The position numbers and the translations under genes were made by a program. A DNA stretch of 64,000 nt, taken from Gammaproteobacteria bacterium. Its GTDB lineage: Bacteria > Pseudomonadota > Gammaproteobacteria > SZUA-229. Location of the stretch: the NCBI GenBank assembly GCA_026195895.1, contig JAPHRO010000026.1:62001-126000 (forward strand). The letters run 5' to 3'. Below the pieces are notes generated by a model. It did no database searches. It was given only the letters and a program-made list of their open reading frames with translations, and was not told the DNA's origin. Below, in pieces: positions 26,182-36,361 of this stretch. Within the stretch, counting starts at the first letter, position 1. Each line of letters begins with the position of its first letter.

Positions 26182-28134
26182 GTGACACAATCAAACTTCA
26201 CATATCGTCGCTTCGAAGATAGAGATCGTTCCACCACCGACAATGACATTAAAAAGAAGTGGAATCAGGAACCCATTACTATTGGTGAATCTTACGCCTG
26301 TCCAACCTACGTTCACAAAACACCACCCTGCCAGGGTAGCTGCCCATCTGGCCATGATATCCGCGGCTGGTTATCCATTGTGCGCGGTATCGACACCCCG
26401 CCCGAAGGCATGGAATGGCAGGAATACGCATTCCAGCGCATGACCATGTCCAATCCCTTCCCGGCGATTATGGGCCGTGTCTGTCCAGCGCCCTGTGAAG
26501 ACGGCTGTAACCGTAACGAACTGGAAAACTTCGTTGGCATCAACTCGGTTGAACAGTACATCGGCGACTGGGCCATCGAAAACAACATCAAGTTCCCTGC
26601 ACCGGGCGCCGATACTGGCAAAAAAGTCGCCGTCGTCGGGAGCGGACCTGCCGGACTTGCGGCTGCTTACTTCCTGCGCCAGCTCGGCCACGGTGTAACG
26701 CTGTTTGAAGAATATGAAAAACTCGGCGGCATGATGGTTTACGGCATTCCTGATTATCGTACCCCACGTGACAAACTGAACGCAGAAATTCAGCGCATCC
26801 TCGATATGGGTGTGGAAGTTCGCACCAACACTCGCGTAGGTCGCGATGTGTCCGTTGAAGAATTGAACAAAGATTTCGATGTCATCTTCTGGGGCATCGG
26901 CACTCCAGACGGTCGTGGCGTTCCCGTACCCGGTGGTGAAAACGCGCCTAACTGTACTGACGCCATGGCCTTTCTGCGCGCCTACAACAACGGCAAATTA
27001 AAATACCTGTCGGGCCGCATCGTGGTTATTGGTGCGGGTGACTCAGCGATGGACGTACTGGCGGTTGCCAAACGTATCGGTCACATCGACGATGTGCCTG
27101 AAGCTGATTTACCTGAAAACGTTATCCTGGGCAAAACCGTTCACGATCCGGCGATGGCCGACAAACGCAAACCCGCCGATGTCTGGGTTACCTATCGACG
27201 CCCCATTTCAGAAGCCCCCTGTACACCCCACGAACTGAAAGCGGTTATTGATGAAGGCGTTGAAATTCACGACAGCCTGTCACCCATGGAAGTTATGCTG
27301 GACGACAATGGTCGCGCCAGAGCACTGAAAGTTGCACCAACCGCCATAATCGATGGCAAGCTGACGGTTAAAGAAGACGAGGCTTTTGAAATCGAATGCA
27401 CGCTGATCGTTGGTGCGACTGGTCAGCAGGGCGACTACGAAGGCCTGGAATACCTGGACAATGGTCGCAAGCTGATTGATGCCGATGCCACCTATCGCGT
27501 CATGGGCCAGGAAAATCAGTTTGTCGCCGGTGATGCGGTTCGTCCTCACCTGTTAACCACGGCCATCGGTCAGGCATCGGTTGCTGTTGAAGGTATCGAC
27601 AACTTCCTGAAAGGCAAAGAAATTGCAAAACGTCCGAAAGTTGACTCACATCACTTCAGCATTAGTGAGGAACTGGCGCGCCACAACCTGACGCCAGAAG
27701 AATACACACAGGGCGAAACCCGCGGCACTAATGAAGCCAGGTTTGCGATTCATAACTACGAAGATCGCTCTGATGCAGAAATCATTGGTGCCGACGAACT
27801 CTTCCTGGGACACTTCGATTTCAATGCAATCAATAAACGCAAAGAAACTGAACTGAACCCCGAACAGGTACTGAGCAACTTTGAAGAACGCTTCTCAACC
27901 CTGGACGAAGAGTCTGTACGCAAAGAAGCTGATCGCTGCATGAGCTGTGGCATGTGCTTTGAGTGTGACAACTGTGTTATCTACTGTCCACAGGATGCCA
28001 TCTTCCGGGTGAAGAAAGATGAACGTACCATTGGCCGTTATGTAGATACAGACTATACAAAATGCATCGGTTGCCACATCTGCCAGGATGTTTGCCCAAC
28101 CGGTTACATCAAAATGGGATTGGGCAGCTACTAA
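26182..28134 (+). CDS. DsrL-like iron-sulfur flavoprotein oxidoreductase (GltD superfamily)
   Basis: The 650-residue protein has an N-terminal [4Fe-4S] domain (Cys 40 in ESYACPT, then C50, C54, C101, C105, C109), an FAD site (VVGSGPAGLAAAYFLRQLG, about 151-169), an NAD(P) site (VIGAGDSAMDVLAVA) and a C-terminal ferredoxin domain with two clusters (CMSCGMCFECDNCVIYCP and CIGCHICQDVCPTG). GltD lacks that ferredoxin end; DsrL of sulfur oxidisers has it, with about the same length. DsrL moves electrons between NAD(P)H and reverse sulfite reductase. No dsr genes accompany it here, so the acceptor is open. Translation starts at GTG after GAGGA. A terminator follows. Confidence 0.85.
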   Translation: MTQSNFTYRRFEDRDRSTTDNDIKKKWNQEPITIGESYACPTYVHKTPPCQGSCPSGHDIRGWLSIVRGIDTPPEGMEWQEYAFQRMTMSNPFPAIMGRVCPAPCEDGCNRNELENFVGINSVEQYIGDWAIENNIKFPAPGADTGKKVAVVGSGPAGLAAAYFLRQLGHGVTLFEEYEKLGGMMVYGIPDYRTPRDKLNAEIQRILDMGVEVRTNTRVGRDVSVEELNKDFDVIFWGIGTPDGRGVPVPGGENAPNCTDAMAFLRAYNNGKLKYLSGRIVVIGAGDSAMDVLAVAKRIGHIDDVPEADLPENVILGKTVHDPAMADKRKPADVWVTYRRPISEAPCTPHELKAVIDEGVEIHDSLSPMEVMLDDNGRARALKVAPTAIIDGKLTVKEDEAFEIECTLIVGATGQQGDYEGLEYLDNGRKLIDADATYRVMGQENQFVAGDAVRPHLLTTAIGQASVAVEGIDNFLKGKEIAKRPKVDSHHFSISEELARHNLTPEEYTQGETRGTNEARFAIHNYEDRSDAEIIGADELFLGHFDFNAINKRKETELNPEQVLSNFEERFSTLDEESVRKEADRCMSCGMCFECDNCVIYCPQDAIFRVKKDERTIGRYVDTDYTKCIGCHICQDVCPTGYIKMGLGSY

Positions 28135-28155
28135 TACCTGCCCATCATAAAAATT

Positions 28156-28187
28156 AAAAAGCCAAACTTTATGTTTGGCTTTTTTTT
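28156..28187 (+). terminator. intrinsic terminator of the DsrL-like gene
   Basis: AAAAAGCCAAAC and GTTTGGCTTTTT pair perfectly over 12 bases around a five-base loop and end in eight T. It starts 22 bases after the stop codon. Confidence 0.9.
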
Positions 28188-28350
28188 GGAAAAAATTTAG
28201 CTCGCTAATGGCCGCAGAAACCCAGCATCATATAAACCAGGCTTAAGCAACTAATATGACCCACTCGAACTGTGGATTATCAGCATAATGCTTATGGCAG
28301 AATGACAGCTTGCTATAATTCATAGCCAATTCCCCCCGGAGATGTGCAAC

Positions 28351-28815
28351 ATGCTAAATGCTCAACAGGCAGCACCCAATTTCAGCAGCGTAAACGAAAA
28401 TAATGAAACTATCAGCCTGGGTGATTTCAAGGGAAAACAAAATCTGGTTTTATATTTTTATCCCAAAGATGACACCCCAGGCTGCACTATCGAAGCCAAC
28501 CAGTTCACCGCACTGGCTAATGAATTTGCCGCATTAGATACGGTGGTTATTGGCGTCAGCAAAGATGACTGCGCATCGCACCAGACATTTATTGATAAAT
28601 ACAATCTTAAAATAATGTTACTGGCAGACACCACTGGTGAATTATGTGAAGCCTATGGCGTATGGCAGGAAAAAGAAAAAAATGGCGAAAAGAAAATGGG
28701 CATAGTGCGCTCTACATTCATCATTGATAAACAGGGCCAACTGGTTGATGTGGAATATGGCGTAACGGCGGATGGCCATGCGCAAGCTATTCTAGAAAAA
28801 ATCAAACAGCTTTAA
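28351..28815 (+). CDS. bcp: thiol peroxidase Bcp/PrxQ
   Basis: This 154-residue peroxiredoxin reduces hydrogen peroxide and organic peroxides. The catalytic motif is KDDTPGCTIEANQF, with the peroxidatic Cys at 45. The position five residues on, which holds the resolving Cys in E. coli Bcp, is Asn. A second Cys at 74 (KDDCASH) could resolve instead, as in the variant PrxQ group. The ATG at 28351 is chosen because GGAG lies nine bases upstream; an ATG nine bases earlier would abut that site. It sits between the DsrL-like gene's terminator and the LysR gene. Confidence 0.93.
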   Translation: MLNAQQAAPNFSSVNENNETISLGDFKGKQNLVLYFYPKDDTPGCTIEANQFTALANEFAALDTVVIGVSKDDCASHQTFIDKYNLKIMLLADTTGELCEAYGVWQEKEKNGEKKMGIVRSTFIIDKQGQLVDVEYGVTADGHAQAILEKIKQL

Positions 28816-28878
28816 TGCCGCCAGCTTTATGCATGGCCTGTATATTATTGGGTTATTCACTTAACCATCGGCGCAGCA

Positions 28879-29757
28879 TCACTCCAGCACAATCCCACTA
28901 GCTATTGCTTTTTCCTGTTCAATAGCAGCCTGTTTCCGCAAACTGTTAAGCACCTGGTCCAGCACCGGGGAATCGCTATTACGCGGATAGGCCATGTAAG
29001 TTGGCAATTTAAACTGCGGGCTATCAGGCATATGAAACAACTGCCCCGCACGGATCAATGGCTCGGCCATGCGAACCGGCACAAAACAGGAACCGCCAAT
29101 ACTCAGAATAATCTGAACACCTAGCCAGCCAATATTCACCACCTGGGCCGGGCGCTCCAGATCAGGGTAACTGCTGCTGTGCTGAGCATAAAATGCCGGA
29201 CCCCAGTCAACATAAATATAATCTTCATCGGGCCAGGGTTTATTCGGGTCAGTGGTCAGCAATACCAGCGTCTCATCAAACAGGTGCTGCACATGAATAC
29301 CCGGGCTGTGCTGCGGCGTATACATAAGTGCCACATCCATGGTGCCCTCGATGACGCGACGCATCAGGTCTTCTTCAAAACCAATTTCACTGCGAATGGA
29401 AATATCCGGCGAGGTGCGCCGCATTTCACCCACCCAGCGAGGCAGGAGTATTTCCCATAATGCAATACGAGCACCTATGGTAATGCTGGCTCGATAGCGA
29501 CTGGGCAAACCGACATCATGGCGTGCCTGCTCCAGGGTCAGAATAAAAGCTTTGGCGTGATGCACAAAACGTCTGCCCGCAGGTGTCAGCGTTGCCCCCG
29601 AACGGTTACGCACAAACAGGCTGGCGCCCAGATAAGCTTCCAGCGATTGAATGCGACTACTCACTGTCGACTGTGTAACGTGCAACCGCGTGGCCGCTTC
29701 AAGAAAACTACCATTGGCTGCCACGGCGAGAAAAGTTCTGACCTGATTCATATCCAT
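28879..29757 (-). CDS. LysR-type transcriptional regulator of the HPP locus
   Basis: The 292-residue regulator has an N-terminal winged helix-turn-helix (MDMNQVRTFLAVAANGSFLEA, AATRLHVTQSTVSSRIQSLE) and a C-terminal effector-binding domain. I start it at ATG 29757 (or 29751): upstream in-frame codons would translate the operator palindrome. It is divergent from the HPP gene with 82 bases between them, holding an 11-bp inverted repeat whose core is ATC-N9-GAT, the usual LysR half-site arrangement. It is therefore likely to control itself and the HPP-CBS-RspA operon. The inducer is unknown; nitrite or a sulfur compound would suit the neighbours, by inference only. Confidence 0.88.
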   Translation of the reverse strand: MDMNQVRTFLAVAANGSFLEAATRLHVTQSTVSSRIQSLEAYLGASLFVRNRSGATLTPAGRRFVHHAKAFILTLEQARHDVGLPSRYRASITIGARIALWEILLPRWVGEMRRTSPDISIRSEIGFEEDLMRRVIEGTMDVALMYTPQHSPGIHVQHLFDETLVLLTTDPNKPWPDEDYIYVDWGPAFYAQHSSSYPDLERPAQVVNIGWLGVQIILSIGGSCFVPVRMAEPLIRAGQLFHMPDSPQFKLPTYMAYPRNSDSPVLDQVLNSLRKQAAIEQEKAIASGIVLE

Positions 29758-29759
29758 GG

Positions 29760-29788
29760 CATTAATATCGGTTATTTCGATATTAATG
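29760..29788. promoter_or_regulatory. LysR operator: perfect 11-bp inverted repeat
   Basis: CATTAATATCG (29760-29770) is mirrored by CGATATTAATG (29778-29788) around a seven-base spacer. The inner part reads ATC-N9-GAT and T-N11-A, the LysR recognition form. It lies directly upstream of the regulator's chosen start and 52 bases before the HPP gene. Confidence 0.75.
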
Positions 29789-29816
29789 TCCAATAAAAAT
29801 CGTTTGTGTTATATCA

Positions 29817-29839
29817 AAAGTAACTTATATAGTTACTTT
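29817..29839. promoter_or_regulatory. second inverted repeat at the HPP start codon
   Basis: AAAGTAAC and GTTACTTT form a perfect eight-bp inverted repeat with spacer TTATATA, ending at the base before the ATG at 29840. It could be a second operator or an mRNA hairpin hiding the start of translation; no Shine-Dalgarno is seen. Confidence 0.5.
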
Positions 29840-30826
29840 ATGAAATTTCTTAACCACACCATGAGCGCCATCGCCCAATTTATAGGCCTGGAGAGTAACA
29901 AAACGGGACACCTGGAGAAATGGGTATCAGCCACAGGCGGGCTGGCTGGCATTTTGACGGTTACTTTCATTAGCCAGCAGTTCCTCGGTCTACAGGCGGT
30001 TTCCCTGGTAGTGGCTTCTATGGGAGCTACCGCCGTACTGGTATTTGCCGTGCCCCATGGCCCATTATCTCAACCCTGGGCAGTGCTGGGAGGGCATCTG
30101 GTTTCTGCCGTGATTGGTGTGGCCTGCGCACGCTGGATCCCGGATCAGCTCTTCGCCTCGGCGGTGGCGGTGGCGCTGGCGATTGGCAGTATGCATTATC
30201 TGCGTTGCATTCATCCCCCGGGAGGTGCAACGGCACTTACTGCGGTTATTGGCGGTGCAAATCTGCAGGCGCTGGGTTTTCAGTATGCGCTCACCCCGGT
30301 TTTATTGAACGCAGTCACCATAGTCATTATTGCCATTGTATTTAACTATGCCTTTAGCTGGCGTCGTTATCCTGCCTCTCTCGCTGTGCGCCATGCAGCA
30401 CCAGTAGCTGCCAGCCATGATGCACAGGAAACCCGGCAGGAGAGCCTGAATGAAAATGACCTGCAAACAGCTTTACAGACAATGGACAGCACCATTGATA
30501 TCAGCAGCCAGGATCTGGCACATATCTATCACCTGACCCAGCAAAATAAACTAACCGCTCGACTCAAACCTGCTGACCTTCAGCTGGGCAATTACTACGG
30601 TAATGGTCTGTTCGGTAGTGACTGGCAGGTGCGACAAATTATTGATATGACCACGCCGATGACATCCACGGAAGATCTATTGAAATACAAAATCGTTGCT
30701 GGCCCAGATCGACGCAATACCGGCACCAGCAGTTTTGACGCATTTGCCAAATGGGCCAGTTACGAAGTATTTCTCAACGAGAGTTCGTGGCAACGTAAAA
30801 AACCGGTAGAGTTAGTTTATGCTTAA
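29840..30826 (+). CDS. HPP family integral membrane protein (putative nitrite transporter)
   Basis: The 328-residue protein has about five to six hydrophobic segments in its first 175 residues, with the family signature: MGATAVLVFAVPHGPLSQPW, AVLGGHLVSAVIGV and CIHPPGGATALTAVIGG (His125-Pro-Pro). Plant HPP proteins and cyanobacterial relatives transport nitrite; the bacterial substrate is unproven. The C-terminal 130 residues are cytosolic and contain NDLQTALQTMDSTIDISSQD (206-225), a segment repeated at the start of the next gene's product. HPP proteins are often fused to CBS pairs; here CBS is separate. Start at ATG 29840, just after an inverted repeat. Confidence 0.85.
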   Translation: MKFLNHTMSAIAQFIGLESNKTGHLEKWVSATGGLAGILTVTFISQQFLGLQAVSLVVASMGATAVLVFAVPHGPLSQPWAVLGGHLVSAVIGVACARWIPDQLFASAVAVALAIGSMHYLRCIHPPGGATALTAVIGGANLQALGFQYALTPVLLNAVTIVIIAIVFNYAFSWRRYPASLAVRHAAPVAASHDAQETRQESLNENDLQTALQTMDSTIDISSQDLAHIYHLTQQNKLTARLKPADLQLGNYYGNGLFGSDWQVRQIIDMTTPMTSTEDLLKYKIVAGPDRRNTGTSSFDAFAKWASYEVFLNESSWQRKKPVELVYA

Positions 30827-30851
30827 TAGCAAAAACCAGCGGGAGCAAAAC

Positions 30852-31475
30852 ATGGACAAAGATAATACACAAAAACTGCAGCCAGATGATTTTGCAATGG
30901 CGTTACAGGAGCTCGACACCTTCGTTGATATCTCTGTCGATGATCTGATGCAACTCCACCAGTCGGCAGAAAAATTTGCCCGCATGCGCACTAAAGGAAG
31001 CTTACGCATAGTGACATTGATGACACAGCCAGTAACAACTGTGCAGCCCAATTGCTCATTAGCGGATGCGGCGCATATTCTGGTTACAGCTAAAATTAGT
31101 GGCTTGCCAGTTGTTGATGATAAACACCAGCTGGTTGGTATTATTACCGAAGCCGATTTCTTACGCGCCCTTGGCATCCCCGCCCATCATCCCAAACATA
31201 GTTTATGGCAGACACTGGAAAGCATGTTCAAACACGAGCTACAGGTGCGCGAACCAGAGGGTCTGGTCGCTGATTTAATGAGGACGGAGGTGATCACGGC
31301 ATCACCACAACAAACACTGCACCAGGCACTGGACATAATGAAGCAGCACGAGATTAAACGTCTTATCGTCTGCAACGAGGTAAATCACGTAGTCGGAATT
31401 ATTACTCGCTCCGATCTGGTTCGCGTTTTTTTCGACCATTTCAAAACAACAAACAAAGACATCAGTAAAGGTTAA
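30852..31475 (+). CDS. CBS-domain-pair protein
   Basis: The 207-residue cytosolic protein starts with a module matching the HPP protein (DDFAMALQELDTFVDISVDD, residues 12-31) and then has two CBS domains (about 54-107 and 138-195), each with the LMxxxVxTxxP...GIIT pattern (VTLMTQPVTTVQP, VGIITEADFLRAL; VADLMRTEVITAS, VGIITRSDLVRVF). CBS pairs bind adenine nucleotides and gate transporters or enzymes. The ATG at 30852 is preferred because GGGAG lies six bases upstream; an earlier ATG at 30819 overlaps the HPP gene end. It likely regulates the HPP protein. Confidence 0.9.
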   Translation: MDKDNTQKLQPDDFAMALQELDTFVDISVDDLMQLHQSAEKFARMRTKGSLRIVTLMTQPVTTVQPNCSLADAAHILVTAKISGLPVVDDKHQLVGIITEADFLRALGIPAHHPKHSLWQTLESMFKHELQVREPEGLVADLMRTEVITASPQQTLHQALDIMKQHEIKRLIVCNEVNHVVGIITRSDLVRVFFDHFKTTNKDISKG

Positions 31476-31481
31476 ATCATC

Positions 31482-32123
31482 ATGATCTGTGTTAACGTTA
31501 TTATGAAATTTTCTAATCAGCCATTAAAACGGACACCTGTCGAATTGATACTGGATGAAGATGGCAGGCATATCGGCCCCGTAGCGACTGACCGTTCGGG
31601 TAATGCCTGTTTCGACATACCCAATAACAGCGGTAAGATTCTGGTCGCCGGCATTGAGCGCTACCAGGGCCGACTTGCTGGCGAGATCGTTATTGAACTG
31701 TGGAGTCTTACTGAAACCGGGTACAGTTCCGATGGTGCGGCGACAGATGAAACCAGTGGCAGCAATGCTTATCCTGGCATGAGCACACGCGGCATAATAA
31801 TTGATAACCATGAAGTATTAACTGACAGTGAAGGCTACCTGGTTAATCCGAGTGACTGGAGTGAAGAATTTGTCCGCCAGCAGGCCAGCCTTGAAGGCCT
31901 GAAATTAAACAGTGAACACTGGGAAATTATTCGTTTTCAGCGTGACTGGTATGCAAACCATGGGCGCCAGGCCACAGTGCGTGACATGATTAAGGCCTTC
32001 CGAAAATTATGGGGCGATGAAAAAGGCAGCAATCATTACCTGCATCTGTTATTTCCACGTGGCGGACCACAAAAACAGGGAAATCGTCTGGCCGGTTTAT
32101 TACGAACCAAAGGGGAGCACTAA
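31482..32123 (+). CDS. RspA-type DsrC/TusE-fold protein without catalytic cysteines, with N-terminal extension
   Basis: This 213-residue protein has two parts. Residues 111-213 match DsrC/TusE: TDSEGYLVNPSDWSEEF, EHWEIIRFQRDWYANHGRQA, GSNHYLHLLFPRGGPQKQ and an AGL end. DsrC has Cys at the QAC site and a penultimate Cys; here they are Gly200 and Glu212, so persulfide transfer as in DsrC/TusE is impossible. Cysteine-free members are called RspA and thought regulatory. Residues 1-110 form a separate beta-rich domain (VELILDEDGRHIGP...NACFDIP), unrecognised. It follows the CBS gene by six bases in one operon. Loss of cysteines is a direct reading; regulatory role is inference. Confidence 0.85.
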   Translation: MICVNVIMKFSNQPLKRTPVELILDEDGRHIGPVATDRSGNACFDIPNNSGKILVAGIERYQGRLAGEIVIELWSLTETGYSSDGAATDETSGSNAYPGMSTRGIIIDNHEVLTDSEGYLVNPSDWSEEFVRQQASLEGLKLNSEHWEIIRFQRDWYANHGRQATVRDMIKAFRKLWGDEKGSNHYLHLLFPRGGPQKQGNRLAGLLRTKGEH

Positions 32124-32216
32124 GTTTTCAGAAAATTCCGCTGCAAATGCAATTGAAATATCTTACTCGGAACTAACAAGCCTGGTGTGAACGCCGGTTA
32201 ATAAACAGGCGAAATA

Positions 32217-33140
32217 TTATTTAGCTGCACCACCAAACAGGTTGAATAAATTAAAATCATGCTTAAATGACACGCGCTTTGCCGCAGGAATTTTCTTATC
32301 CAGCATATTCATATACAGGCTCATTTGATGGTCTTTTAAATTACTTTCATTTAACGGCTGCTGGGTAAACCGGGTAGCACGCATCATACTGCTGACACCT
32401 TCCAGCAAAGCATACGTGTTAGCTTCCAGCAAAACGATCTCTTTACCGAGATGCCAGTAAATATCAATATCATTAATATCCACCGGATCCAGCGGTGGCA
32501 CCAGCGGCACCAGATCTTTGGGCATTACCACACGAAAAACCTTAAGATGCTGAAATTTATTTGCGCCAGCCACATTGGTAACCTTGGGTTGTCCAAAAGT
32601 AATGACCGGTCCGGTCTGGTAATTATCAACATCCAGATACATCGCCAGAATCAGCGCAACGGCACCACCCAGACTATGACCGGTAGTACTAATCATATAA
32701 TCAGTTTTTAATTGCGGTTTGATTTCTGCATAAATCGCCTGTGCCGCCCGAGAAAAACCATTATGCAGGCGTATACCCGTATGCTTATCCGGCGTCAGCT
32801 TGAGCGCCACATCAACGATTGCGTTTTCAATATTGGACGTGCCCCGCACCGCAATGATTTGTGTTTTAGCAATATTATCGGTCTGTAAGAAATAGGAAAT
32901 TTCAATGGCCGGTATTTTACTATAATGCGTAAACGAATAATTTTTTGAAAACCGCTGCTGCTGAATTTCAGCTTTCGCCTGATATGCAGCATTGGAAAAT
33001 TCGGCATACTGCTGAATTGCAATGAAATCTATAGCGTCCTGACCTGGATGCGTCGTCGCAAACGCGCCGGGTGCAAAAACCACGACCAGCGACATCAGGA
33101 AACTGAAGAAATAGTTTGAACTTTGAGTAAACATAATCAT
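32217..33140 (-). CDS. secreted class 3 lipase family protein
   Basis: The 307-residue protein has a signal peptide (hydrophobic FFSFLMSLVVVFAPGAFA) and an alpha/beta-hydrolase domain of the lipase 3 type: the nucleophile elbow TGHSLGGAVALI (Ser near 158), an Asp in MPKDLVPLVPP and a late His in LKDHQMSLYM complete a plausible triad. Substrate is unknown. The ATG overlaps the stop of the DUF4197 gene (TAATG), so the two exported proteins are cotranslated. Confidence 0.88.
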   Translation of the reverse strand: MIMFTQSSNYFFSFLMSLVVVFAPGAFATTHPGQDAIDFIAIQQYAEFSNAAYQAKAEIQQQRFSKNYSFTHYSKIPAIEISYFLQTDNIAKTQIIAVRGTSNIENAIVDVALKLTPDKHTGIRLHNGFSRAAQAIYAEIKPQLKTDYMISTTGHSLGGAVALILAMYLDVDNYQTGPVITFGQPKVTNVAGANKFQHLKVFRVVMPKDLVPLVPPLDPVDINDIDIYWHLGKEIVLLEANTYALLEGVSSMMRATRFTQQPLNESNLKDHQMSLYMNMLDKKIPAAKRVSFKHDFNLFNLFGGAAK

Positions 33141-33889
33141 TAATTCCCTATACTGCCAAATACGTCTTTAAGTAAATCGGTTGTGCGCGCTAACGGCTGC
33201 TGCCGAATCCGCTTCTCTTCATCCGCAATTTTAATAAACAAACCGTCTATCGCTTTGTCGGTGACATACCGATCAATATCCAGACTGTCTTTATCAATAT
33301 ATTTCGCCATGAAACCCGCTTTTTTAATCATTTTTTTATAGCTCTCTGTGACACCAACAGCATTGGTTGCCTGCTTTACAACAGGATGAATTGCATCATG
33401 CAAATGCGCAGCACTGGTACGCCTGAAATATTGAGTTGCCGCATCATCCTTACCATTCAGTATATTAATCGCATCCGTTAAGGACATATTTTTCAGCGCA
33501 CTGATAAAAATATCAGTCGTTTTCGGCACCGCCTGCTCTGCTGCACGATTCATGGTATTAACAAATCGATCCGCTGTTTTTTGTTGCCCCAGTTTTCTTA
33601 AGCCTTTCTCCACTTTCTTTAACGTTTCTGGCATAGGTATTTTTACGGCAGCATCACCCAGAAATCCATTTTCCTTGCCCAGTTGTTTTATTGCCTTGTC
33701 CACACCTTGATTCAGCGCCTGCTTCAAACCATCAACAATAACGTCTTCTGACAATGAAGAATGACTATTGTTTACAGTTTCTTCTTTAACTGATTCTTTT
33801 AAATCATTTAAATAGTCTCGCCAGCCCGCTTGTGACAATTGGGAAAATGAAATCAATGCCAGCAACAAAAAACACCTGAATAAAAGCAT
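33140..33889 (-). CDS. exported DUF4197 protein
   Basis: The 249-residue protein begins with a signal peptide (LLFRCFLLLALISFSQLSQA) followed by a helical DUF4197 domain (SLSEDVIVDGLKQALNQGVD, GFLGDAAVKIPMPETLKKVE, FRRTSAAHLHDAIHPVVKQA). The family is periplasmic with unknown function; the pattern VKIPxPE is its hallmark. Operonic with the lipase gene downstream. Just upstream lies the icd terminator. Confidence 0.85.
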   Translation of the reverse strand: MLLFRCFLLLALISFSQLSQAGWRDYLNDLKESVKEETVNNSHSSLSEDVIVDGLKQALNQGVDKAIKQLGKENGFLGDAAVKIPMPETLKKVEKGLRKLGQQKTADRFVNTMNRAAEQAVPKTTDIFISALKNMSLTDAINILNGKDDAATQYFRRTSAAHLHDAIHPVVKQATNAVGVTESYKKMIKKAGFMAKYIDKDSLDIDRYVTDKAIDGLFIKIADEEKRIRQQPLARTTDLLKDVFGSIGN

Positions 33890-33903
33890 AAAAATTGTCC
33901 TGC

Positions 33904-33930
33904 AAAAAAATGAGCGCCCTCAGGCGCTCA
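33904..33930 (-). terminator. intrinsic terminator of icd
   Basis: TGAGCGCC and GGCGCTCA form a perfect eight-bp stem with a four-base loop; on the minus strand it is followed by seven T. It is 34 bases after the icd stop codon. Confidence 0.85.
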
Positions 33931-33964
33931 ACATTCTAGAAAAAAATTTAGAAAAGGCTTAACG

Positions 33965-36232
<2,268 letters not shown>

Positions 36233-36308
36233 TTAACCCTGGATCATCCCCCATGCACCCTAAAACTTGGTCTCGAACAGGCGATCACTTTCACATGCAA
36301 CAGGCATA

Positions 36309-36339
36309 AAAAAGGCCGAACAATCTGTTCGGCCTTTTT
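36309..36339 (-). terminator. intrinsic terminator between fbp and icd
   Basis: GGCCGAACA and TGTTCGGCC form a nine-bp stem with a three-base loop flanked by A and T runs, giving a good intrinsic terminator in either direction; it serves fbp here, 23 bases after its stop. Confidence 0.88.
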
Positions 36340-36361
36340 AAGATTAGAGCAGCAAAAATAG

